DNA of 64,000 nucleotides, taken from assembly GCA_019671005.1 (NCBI GenBank), contig CM033712.1, positions 71,188,479 through 71,252,478 on the forward strand, in the 5' to 3' direction. A program made the translations under genes and the position numbers. The DNA comes from Hibiscus mutabilis (taxonomy: Eukaryota; Streptophyta; Magnoliopsida; Malvales; Malvaceae). The notes under the pieces were generated by a model. It worked only from the letters and a program-made list of their open reading frames with translations, made no database searches and had not been told where the DNA came from. Positions 35,406 through 44,366 of this stretch are shown one piece after another (position 1 is the first letter of the stretch; each line of letters begins with the position of its first letter).

Positions 35406-36889
35406 TGATAAGTGTTCAAAAGTACTATTTTTATTACCCTTTTTACTCATATTATTGTTAGACTTAAGCTCATAATAGTTGCATAATTAGTCATTCATGC
35501 ATTAATTCATGTTTCTTTCCACCGTTGAGCTTGATTACATAACTTGGTGATTTTTGTGGAAAAAGATGCTGCTTTGGTGTGTTTTTGTGTGTGTATGTGC
35601 AGGATCACTTGCCAAAGCAATGTTGAGCTAGTTGCCAGGGCAATGCATGAAGGAGACGCCGAGCCAGTTGCCATGGCATTTGTCGATAAAGAAAAAATGC
35701 AATAGGGATGTCGAAATTAATGACTTTACAAGCCCAAGATGACATGGAGCAAGGCCCAAGCCCAAAGGAATTTGATTGCCATGCAGAGATTAAAGAAGAA
35801 TTAAATTCCAAGAAGATAGGAGAAGTTCTAATAGGAATAAAATTATAATAAAGAATTATATTCTTTAAAGATAATTTAATTCCAACTCAAACTCCTCCTC
35901 AAAGAAGGACTTTGGCCTAGCCCTATAAATAGCAAGGAGATTTCGACAATCCAAAGGGAGAGCAAGGGGGAAATTTCGACAAGAGAGCATTAGGGGAATT
36001 TCGACTTCTTCTTCTTCTTTGCTTCTATTAGATTCATGGTTTGGGGATTATTCTTTGTATATCTTTTGAACCCAACCATGAACTAACTTGATCGGCTATG
36101 GTTATTGTGTTTTGTGGTTGTGAGAAACTATTGGTTTTTGTTTAGGTAATAAGAGTTTGTACTTTTCTATTTCAAGGTTTATTCATTCTTGATTCTTATT
36201 ATTGTTTGCGAGTGAATTGGGAGAGGATCTCGTGATTTCATCCATTTATCTAATATCGGGAGAGTTAGATTCAAGAAACGAATGAATATGATCTTTATTC
36301 AATCCAATGATGGTGAAGATTAATCCGCTTAGGAATAAGTTAAGGATTTCAACGGCTAAGAGGAGTGCAAGATTGGTTGTTGTTCACCCTTGATTCACGC
36401 AGGATGTATTATCAAGGCATGCACAAGTAGCTAGAGTTTCGACTTAGGGATAAGAAGAAACCATTGAAGAACGCTCCACCGAACCTTGAAGTTGCTGCCC
36501 GATCGCCCAAGTAGTTGCCCAACTAGTCGCCCGTGCAACCATCAATTAGTTGCCAAGGCAACCCCGTTGTGCAAGTCGCCACGGCAACTGAGTTGCCCGT
36601 GCACTCTTTTACCAAGACAATCCAATCGGCTATCACACCTCAACTCACGATAACCTAGCCTATCTCTCTCAATCGATCTCATCTTTTCTTTTACTTTATT
36701 GCTTTCTAGTTTAGTTATTAGTTAAACTCCTTTAATCCTTTAATTGTGTTTTTACTTTTCACAAAGTCAAAGAACTTAAGCAAAGTGGCCCAAACCAATC
36801 CCTGTGGAGACGATACTCGATACTCATATCACTTTATTACTTGCGACGTGTATACTTGCACAATTGCGTAGCACTTATCACACGCAACA
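35406..36889 (+). repeat. Element C 3' LTR
   Basis: It is 1484 bp and nearly identical to 30956-32437. The differences seen are mainly short indels around 35965-36000 and 36530-36580. Palindromes are at 35632 and 36550. Confidence 0.92.
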
Positions 36890-37336
36890 GCCATCACCCA
36901 AGTCATCCTAGAAAATTACCCGGACAATCGTGTGCCGTTCCCAATCTTTCCCGCCGAGATTCTTGCCCCGGCAACCAATGAAGCAGTCGCCACGGCAACC
37001 AAGGAAGCAGACGCCACGACAACCAACCCTGACAATGCCCCGGCAACCACTGCAAAAGCCAAAGGTAAAGCACTTATGCCCGAATCAACTCCTACGGAAT
37101 CATTTTCTGATTTTTCAGATTCGGACAAGTCCTCCATTGAACCAATAAAGACCGCACCAATTGAATCCTCCAAACGAAAAGCCATTGACATTGATGAAGA
37201 GGATGATGAGGACAACCCCGTACGAGGATCGATTCCACCACCGGCAACAAGAAAACAACCATCGCGTTCAAGCAAGAAAATCAAGACGCCAACTAGAAGG
37301 AAACTAATCATCTACGATGACGAACTCTCGGAGTAA
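36890..37336 (+). pseudogene. Extra ORF of element B, second part
   Basis: After the GCCAT duplication the frame interrupted at 30955 continues: VILENYPDNRVPFPIFPAEI, then a low-complexity AT/TT-repeat region, a serine/aspartate-rich stretch (SFSDFSDSDKSS), an acidic IDIDEEDDEDN segment and a basic end RSSKKIKTPTRRKL. The acidic-basic tail would suit a nuclear or nucleic-acid-binding protein, but that is an inference. The stop is at 37334-37336. Confidence 0.75.
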
Positions 37337-37388
37337 GTCCTCGTATGCATTTTTATTTTTATTTTTATTTTTCGTTATTTTTATGCAT

Positions 37389-37425
37389 GCATTGAGGACA
37401 ATGCCTCACTCGAGTTTGGGGGGGA
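37389..37425 (+). other. Hairpin and polypurine tract of element B
   Basis: GCATTG-AGGA-CAATGC (37389-37404) precedes GAGTTTGGGGGGGA. Homology to element C shows that B then lost about 700 bp, including the LTR-proximal tract and the first 20 or so bases of the LTR. Confidence 0.75.
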
Positions 37426-37570
37426 TTGTTATTAGTAATTACCATGTTTAGTTACATTAATCTTAAGCATTACATTTAGGATACATAAACTGCTTGCCAT
37501 GCCTTTAATTAGAACAATAATTGCTTGGATTTGATGAATATTCAATGATGACTTTGCCAATGCACTTAAT

Positions 37571-39109
37571 TGATAGAATTTTTTTACCCTTTTTACTCAT
37601 ATTATTGTTAGACTTAGGCTCATATTAGTTGCATAGTTAGCCATTCATGCATTAATCCATGTTTCCTTCAATCGTTGAGCTTGATTACATAACTTGGTGA
37701 TTTTTGTGGAAATAGATGCTGCTTTGGTGTGTTTTTGTGTGTGTATGTGCAGGATCACTTGCCAAAGCAATGCCGAGCTAGTTGCCAGGGCAATGCATGA
37801 AGGATATGCCGAGCTAGTTGCCAGGGCAATGCATGAAGGAGACGCCGAGCCAGTTGCCATGGCATTTGTCGACAAAGACCAAAAGCAATATGGATGTCGA
37901 AATTCATGACTTTACAAGCCCAAGATGACATGGAGCAAGGCCCAAGCCCAAAGGAATTTGATTGCCATGCAGAGATTAAAGAAGAATTAAATTCCAAGAA
38001 GATAGAAGAAGTTCTAATAGGAATAAAATTATAATAAAGAATTATATTCTTTAAAGATAATTTAATTCCAACTCAAACTCCTCCTCAAAGAAGGACTTTG
38101 GCCTAGCCCTATAAATAGCAAGGAAATTCGACAAATCCAAGGGGAGAGCAAGAGTTAATTTCGACAACTCCAAGAGAGGAAGCAAGGGGAATTTTTCGGC
38201 AAGCATCTAGGGCAAGGAATTTTCGACAAGCTTCATCTTCTCTTCCTTGTTCGATTGGGTTCATGCTAGGGATTGTTTATCTTGTGTTTCTTTGGAACCT
38301 AGCCATGAACTAAATTTACTTGGCTATGGTTATTGTGTTTTGTGGTTGTGAGAAACTATTGGTTTTTGTTTAGGTAATAAGAGTTTGCACTTTTCTATTT
38401 CAAGGTTTATTCATTCTTGGTTCTTATTATTGTTTTGCAGTGAATTGGGAGAGGATCTCGTGATTTCATCCATTTATCTAATATCGGGAGAGTTAGATTC
38501 AAAAAACAATGAATATGATCTTTATTCAATCCAATGATGGTGAAGATTAATCCGGCTTAGGAATAAGTTAAGGATTTCAACGGCTAAGAGGAGCGCGCAA
38601 GATTGGTTGTTGTTCACCCTTGATTCACGCAGGATGTATTATCAAGGCATGCACAAGTAGCTAGAGTTTCGACTTAGGGATAAGAAGAAACCATTGAAGA
38701 ACGCTCCGCCGAACCTTGAAGTTGCTGCCCGATCGCCCAAGTAGTTGCCCAACTAGTCGCCCGAGCAACCATCAATTAGTTGCCAAGGCAACCCCGTCGT
38801 GCAAGTTGCCACGGCAACTGAGTTGCCCGTGCACTCTTTTACCAAGACAATCCAATCGATTATCACACCTCAACTCACGATAACCTAGCCTATCTCTCTC
38901 AATTGAATTCATATTTTCTTTTACTTAATTGCTTTCTAGATTAGTTATTAGTTAAAACTTATATAATCCTTCACTTGTGTTTTTACTTTTTACAGTGCAA
39001 GAGACTAGATTCTTGAAGTGGCACCAATCCCTGTGGAGACGATATCTTTTATACTATAACTTGCGACGTGTATACTTGTACATTTGCGTAGCACTTATTA
39101 CGCGCAACA
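37571..39109 (+). repeat. Element B 3' LTR, start deleted
   Basis: It ends CGCGCAACA and matches the 5' LTR, including the doubled 36-bp unit with palindromes at 37782 and 37818 and further palindromes at 38780 and 38806. The 5' LTR opening TGATAAGTGTTCAAAAGTAC is replaced by TGATAGAATTTT, the scar of the deletion described above. Confidence 0.88.
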
Positions 39110-39114
39110 GTAGT

Positions 39115-39353
39115 TATTGACAGTTGGACCATATCGATACTGGCATGACTGTATCGATACGCCTAGCTCATAATTTGCATTTTTGGCTTGAATTTCGCGC
39201 AAGAAAGTTCACCCAATCAAATAGGACCAAAATGTAACTTCATTATACAAGAGGGGTTCAAAGGTTAATCATTGCAAATGCTTAATACATTGGATTCAAA
39301 ATTTTTGATCACCGGAACCTACTTCCAACTAGGCCAGTTTTAGGGATGTGACA
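39115..39353 (-). repeat. Element A right LTR, second part
   Basis: It resumes at TATTGACAGTTGGACC exactly where the left LTR continues after GGTAGT, and ends GGGATGTGACA before the TCTTA duplication. It includes two CGTATCGATACG-type sites near 39130-39165. Confidence 0.92.
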
Positions 39354-39358
39354 TCTTA

Positions 39359-39797
39359 ACATATTTATGAAAATATCACTATATATATTTAAGCTATTTT
39401 TTTAGTTTGTGTTTATCGTAAATTTTTGTTAGATGTTGTTCGAGTTTTAACATATCTGATTATGACGGTCAATGGTACAAGTTTATTCTTTTAAATATGT
39501 ATTTTTTATGTGAGTAATTTAATTGAGTTTTATTTTATTTTTTATATAGGTTTAAAGTCTCTTGAAACTTATATTTTATGATTGCGATGGTGGTTTGGTC
39601 GGATCTAACATTACGAAGATTAATATTTTTAAAAATTTTTGAATTAGGGTCGAGTTTTTGAGGTAATGTATCGGGGCGAGGCGGGTAAATTCATATTTAT
39701 AGTCGGAGCAGTGTCTAATTTAAATGTTTATAAATTGAGGTGGGTTCAGGGCGGCCAAAAACTTGTCCCACCCCGTCCCGCCTTGTTGCCATCCCTT
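39359..39797. mobile_element. Right part of the hAT-like element split by element A
   Basis: It continues the sequence that stopped at 11502, parallel to 54150-54561 of the intact copy, with shared phrases TAGTTTGTGTTTATCGTAAA and TGGTTTGGTCGGATCTAACA. It ends GTTGCCATCCCTT, the inverted match of TAGGGATAACAA. Confidence 0.8.
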
Positions 39798-40133
39798 TAA
39801 AAAATCAGAGTCATTTATGGAAAAGCTTAAATACAAAGGACAAGCCTTTAATTTCTAAAATACAAGCCCAAGCCTTATAATCCCGTTATAACCTTTTCTA
39901 TTTTTATTTTCATAATCATCATTATTATTAAGGGTAAATTACATATTTAGTATCCAAACTATTAATGCCTTTTTTTTGTACCCTCACTTATTTTTTAAGT
40001 AAAATGATATCTAATATTACATTTTTTCTGTTTGATACCTCGACGATTAAAAATTAACAAAGATGGTCATCTTAAATATTAAAAGTAAAAAAAAACAATT
40101 ATAAATCTTAGTCGTCTAATTAACTAATTGTCA
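39798..40133. other. AT-rich intergenic spacer
   Basis: Nothing recognisable between two small elements. Confidence 0.5.
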
Positions 40134-40141
40134 TCATTCTT

Positions 40142-40617
40142 TAGAGATGGGCATGGGTTGGGTCGGGTTTTTTGCCAGCCCAAACTCGGTTCGAAAATAA
40201 ATACTCTAAACCCGACCCAAACACATTCTTTAAAAAATCCGACCCAACCCAAAATAAATATACTAAACCCGGCCCCGACCAGACCTGACCCAACCTATAG
40301 AAAAAAAATTAATTTTAGGGACCTAATTGTAAAAAAATAATTTTAGGGGACTTAATTGTAAAAATTATAATTTAAAGGACTAAATTGTAAATAAAAATTT
40401 AATTTTAAGGATCTAATTATAAAAAATATAAAGAGGGGTATTATTATAAATATCCCTAAAAAATTAGGGGGAAATGATGCAATTAGTCTCAGGTCGAATA
40501 TTTTTCACCCTAAACTAGAACCCGACCCGAGTTCACTCTTAATAAAAACCCGATATGAACCTAATTTTTTTTATTAAAAATCTAACCCAATCGGGTCGGG
40601 TAAAATGCTCATCCCTA
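40142..40617. mobile_element. hAT-like MITE with perfect 8-bp TSD
   Basis: The ends TAGAGATGGGCAT and ATGCTCATCCCTA are inverted repeats with two mismatches. The flank TCATTCTT is duplicated exactly at 40134-40141 and 40618-40625. The 476-bp interior has GGGTCGGG/CCCGACCC-rich ends and no coding capacity. The ends resemble but are not the same as those of the element at 53984. Confidence 0.88.
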
Positions 40618-40702
40618 TCATTCTTCTTTCAAAACAAGGTTTAAATGATGGAAGGAGTAAAATTATCTTAACTTGGACCTAATAAATAAATCTAAAATTT
40701 AA

Positions 40703-41384
40703 GGCCTTGTTTAGTAAATAGCAGTTTGAGCTAAAATTAGTGGTTTGAGCTAATATTAGAGGTTTAACCGATCAAATCTGCTAATTTGGATGTTTGGTGA
40801 ATAGCGGATTGGGGTGAAACCTCTAATTTTGAAAAAACTACTAATACGAGCTTTTTTAAATTAGAGTTTTTGACATAAGAGTTATAAAGACCCTTTTAAC
40901 CTTAATAATTATAAAAAATCTCCAAATAACCTAAATTTAACATTTTCTATTTAATTTTTCACCCTTAATTTTAACATTATGACATTTGTAACTAATATTT
41001 TTTGTTTTTTTGTTTTTATTCTCACATATTTATATTTGTATTTAAATTTAATAATTAATTAAATTATATTAAAAATAATTATATAAATAATAAATTAATA
41101 TATAGATCCTTCATATATGATTAGTAATGTTATATTAAATAAATTATTTTTCATAATTTAATTAATATACAAAATATTGATAACTAATAAATTATTCAAA
41201 TAAGTATCGAATATAATTGTATCCTTATATGTCATTTTGCTTGTTTAAATATCAAACATCTATCAGCTATCAGTTAATTTTTACCAAACACTTTTATACA
41301 ATCCGCTAGTCAAATCAGCTAATGCAATCAGCTATCAGCTAATGTAATCCGCTATCAGCTATCCGCTAATTTCCAAACAGGGCC
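40703..41384 (+). mobile_element. PIF/Harbinger (Tourist-like) MITE, copy 1
   Basis: The ends GGCCTTGTTTAG and CCAAACAGGGCC are inverted repeats, flanked by TAA at 40700-40702 and 41385-41387, the 3-bp duplication of this superfamily. The right end has repeated GCTATCAGCT and ATCCGCTA motifs. It is 682 bp and noncoding. Confidence 0.85.
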
Positions 41385-41459
41385 TAAGAGTGATAAAGTT
41401 CATTCGACAAGTATTTAAATTAACAAAGAGTGAAAATTGTTATTAGATAAAAGATTTAA

Positions 41460-42177
41460 GCCTTGTTTGGCAATTAGCGAATTACATTAGCTGATAGCAT
41501 TAGTTGATTTGACTAGCGGATTACACTAACTGATTGTATAAAAGTGTTTGGTAAAATTAACTGATAGCTGTTTGATTATTTGAACAAGCAAAATGACATA
41601 TAAGGACATGATTATATTTGATACTTGTTTGAAGAATTTATTAGTTATTAACATTTTGTACCAATTAATATTAATTAGATTATGAAAATTATTTTTTTAA
41701 TATCATTAATGAGCATATATGAGGATGTACATATTAATTTTTAATTTTTGAAATTATTTTTTAATATAATTTTAATAATTATTAAATTTAGATGTATATA
41801 ATAATTTTTTATCTATGAAATTATATTTTAAATATAATTTTATTAATTATTAAATTTATTTATTCATTAATTTATATATTAATTTCTTATTTATGAAATT
41901 AGTTTTTTAATTTTATTAGCTAATAAATTCATGTTATTTAGAGAAATTTTTATAATTATCAAGGACAAAATAGTTTTTGCAAGTCATTTATCCAAACCTC
42001 TAACTCAAAAGGCTCTTAAAATAAGTTTTTTTTTTTCAAAATGAGAGCTTTCACCTCAATCAGTTATTACAATCTTTTATTTGCCAAACATTCAAATTAG
42101 CGTATTTGACTGATCAAACTTCTAAAAATATTTTAAACCTTTAACTTTAGCTTAAAAAGTTGTTTAGCAAATAGGGC
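41460..42177 (-). mobile_element. Tourist-like MITE, copy 2, inverted relative to copy 1
   Basis: It begins CCTTGTTTGGCAATTAGCG and ends TTTAGCAAATAGGGCC. Its left end matches the reverse complement of copy 1's right end. It is separated from copy 1 by only about 75 bp, so the two can form a long hairpin. The target duplication is no longer clear. Confidence 0.75.
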
Positions 42178-42671
42178 CAGAGCTCGAGTCTCATTCCTTA
42201 ATAGTTTTTTCCTTGTCTATGAACGTGAAGAAAAATAAATACATTGAATTATAAAGATATTTGTTTGAGTCTTCATACATGTGAGATGTTTGGCTTTCAC
42301 AAATTTTAGACAAGGAGATTAGTTATGGTTGTTGAAATTGGTATCCTGAACGTCTTTTTAAAATCAATGGTAAATTACATGGGAGATCACTGATATTTAG
42401 GGTTGGTGTCGAAATGATCATCGATCTTTCAATTTTGTCAAAATGACCACTCAACTATTGATATGGTTCCAATATAGCCACCAGCCGTTAGGTTGTGGCA
42501 TTTAACAAAAACTTATATAATTACACATTTAGTCCCGCGATTTTCACATTTAATCAATTTAGTCCTAGTTTCAATTTAATAAAATAAATTAATTATTCAA
42601 TTATGTAGTGACACGTGTCACCACCTGATTGGAGAGAAAAATTAAAGCATTGCGCACAAATGTAGTTGGAG

Positions 42672-42726
42672 GGAATTGAACCCACATTCCCTTAAGTGTA
42701 GGGGGAAAGCCTTTGCCACTGGGCTA
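42672..42726 (-). other. tRNA-like A and B boxes in the left arm
   Basis: On the minus strand TAGCCCAGTGG (A-box consensus) and GGTTCAATTCC (B-box consensus) are 33 bp apart, the spacing of an RNA polymerase III internal promoter. The right arm carries the inverted, slightly diverged pair at 43928-43982. No complete cloverleaf is evident, so this is a tRNA-like or SINE-head remnant, not a tRNA gene. Confidence 0.6.
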
Positions 42727-43927
42727 GGCATATATTTATGATATAAAACGCAAAATGTAATATATGAGTTATACGATTGTTAATGCCATAAAAAAGAATT
42801 GAATGTGATTTTAGGGGATTCAAACATGACGCACTTATGATGCATAAAAACATCTAACCCAGAATTTTATAAACCCTAAAATTTTATAGACCTTAAAACC
42901 TAAAAATTTATGAACCCTAAACCCTAAAAATTTTATAAACCCTAAAACTATAGTTAGGGCATGATTTAAAAAATCTCTAAACCCTAAAAAATATAGTTAG
43001 TGCACGATTTAAAATTTTATAAACACTAAACCCTAAAAATTTATAAACCATAAACCCTAAAAATTTTATAAACCCTAAAAATCTAAAACTCTAAACCCTA
43101 AACCATAAAATTTATGAACCCTAAACCCTAAAAATATGTAAACCCTAAACCCTAAAAATTATAGTTAATACATGATTTAAAAATCTCTAAACTCTAAACC
43201 CTAAAAATTATAGTTAGTACATGATTTAAAAAATTATAAACCTTAAACCCTAAAAATTTATAAACCATAAACCCTAAAACCTAAAAAATTATAAACCCTA
43301 AACTCCTAAACCCTAAAAATATGTAAACTATAAACCCTAAAAAATATAGTTAGCGCATGATTTAACTTTTTTATAGACCTAAACCATATACCCTAAAAAT
43401 TATAGTTAGTGCATGATTTAAAAAATCTCTAAACCCTAAATCCTAAACCCTAAAAATTATAGTTAGTGCATGATTTAAAAAATTATAAACCATAAACCCT
43501 AAAAATTTATGAACCCTAAATCTTAAACCCTAAAAATATAGTTAGTGCACGGTTTATGATTTTTTAACTTAATTAATAATTTTTAGGGTTTATGGTTTAT
43601 AAAATTGTTAGTGTTTAGGGTTTATAATTTTTTTAAATTGTGCACTAACTATATTTTTTAGGGTTTAGGGTTTAGAGATTTTTTAAATCATGCACTAACT
43701 ATAGGGTTTATAAAATTTTTAGGGTTTATAGTTCATAATTTTTTAGGTTTTAGGGTCTATAAAATTTTAAGGTTTAGGATTTATAAAATTTTGGATTAGA
43801 TGTTTTTATGCATCATAAGTGCGTCATGTTCGAATCCCCTAGAATCACATTTAATTCTTTTTTCATGGCATTAACAATTATATAACTCATATATTAAATT
43901 TCGTGTTTTATGTCATAAATATGTGCC

Positions 43928-43982
43928 TAGCCCAATGGCAAAGGCATTTCCCCTACATCCAAGGGATTGTGGGTTTGATTCC
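43928..43982 (+). other. tRNA-like A and B boxes in the right arm
   Basis: TAGCCCAATGG and GGTTTGATTCC on the + strand mirror the left-arm pair, each with one change from the left copy. Transcription from either would run toward the nearby element end. Confidence 0.55.
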
Positions 43983-44366
43983 GCCCAACTACATTTGTCT
44001 AATGCTTTGATTTTTCTCTCCAATAAGGTGGTGAATAAATTAATTTAATTAAATAAAAATAGATAAAGTCCTCCAATAAGGTGCTGACACGTGTAATCAC
44101 CTAATTGAATAATTAATTTATTTTATTAAATTGAAACTAGTACTAAATTGATTAAATGTGAAAATTGCGGGACTAAATATGTAATTATACAAGTTTCTGT
44201 TAACTGCCACGTCAGCCTCTCCGTTAGGTTTTAACGGCTGGTGGCTATATTGGAACCATATCAATAGTTGAGTGGTCATTTCGACACCAACCCCAAATAT
44301 CGATGGTCATTTCGACACCAACCCCAAAGATCGGTGGTCTCCCGTGTAGTTTACCCTAAAATCAAT

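Larger units (their letters stand above)
30956..36889 (+). mobile_element. Element C: non-autonomous Athila relative inside B
   Basis: The element is 5934 bp with two 1.48-kb LTRs (30956-32437, 35406-36889) and an exact target duplication GCCAT at 30951-30955 and 36890-36894. An intact primer-binding site lies at 32444-32460, and a polypurine tract directly precedes the 3' LTR. The interior of 2.97 kb has a gag-like ORF but only scraps of RT, so it must rely on proteins from an autonomous Athila. The two LTRs are nearly identical, differing mainly by small indels, so this is the youngest insertion of the nest. Confidence 0.93.
22089..39109 (+). mobile_element. Element B: Athila-type Ty3 retrotransposon, interrupted by element C
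   Basis: The element has TGATAAGTG...CGCAACA ends and an exact target duplication GTAGT at 22084-22088 and 39110-39114. A primer-binding site of the tRNA-Asp type typical of Athila lies at 23647. The order on the + strand is gag, protease, RT, RNase H, integrase, then an extra ORF after pol and a long 3' untranslated region with a polypurine tract, which is Athila architecture. Removing element C leaves about 11.1 kb. Multiple stops and frameshifts make it non-autonomous. Confidence 0.93.
11503..39353 (-). mobile_element. Element A: Tekay/Del chromovirus (Ty3), interrupted by element B
   Basis: The element has TG...CA long terminal repeats (11503-14355; 19609-22088 plus 39115-39353). An exact 5-bp target duplication TCTTA lies at 11498-11502 and 39354-39358. 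A primer-binding site complementary to initiator tRNA-Met lies at 19592-19604. The coding order on the minus strand is gag, protease, RT, RNase H, integrase, chromodomain, which places it in the Tekay/Del branch of chromoviruses. Without the 17-kb insert it is about 10.8 kb. All reading frames are broken by stops and shifts, so it cannot be autonomous. Confidence 0.92.
42369..44357. mobile_element. Large foldback Mutator-like element, exact 9-bp TSD
   Basis: The flank AAAATCAAT is duplicated exactly at 42360-42368 and 44358-44366. The arms are long inverted repeats: GGTAAATTACATGGGAGATC on the left and GGTCTCCCGTGTAGTTTACC on the right. The pairing continues inward through the ACGGCTGGTGGCTATATTGG block for several hundred bases. 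The centre (about 42860-43780) is a degenerate array of AAACCCTAAAAATT units, which itself switches orientation near 43560-43580. It has no coding capacity and is 1989 bp. It would make a long double-stranded RNA if transcribed. Confidence 0.88.

Noticed and set aside
42672..42726. True tRNA gene
   Set aside because: A and B boxes are present but the acceptor and anticodon stems do not form convincingly, and the sequence is inside an inverted-repeat element.
42369..44357. miRNA precursor
   Set aside because: The stem is far too long and has transposon TSDs, so siRNA-type processing is more likely.
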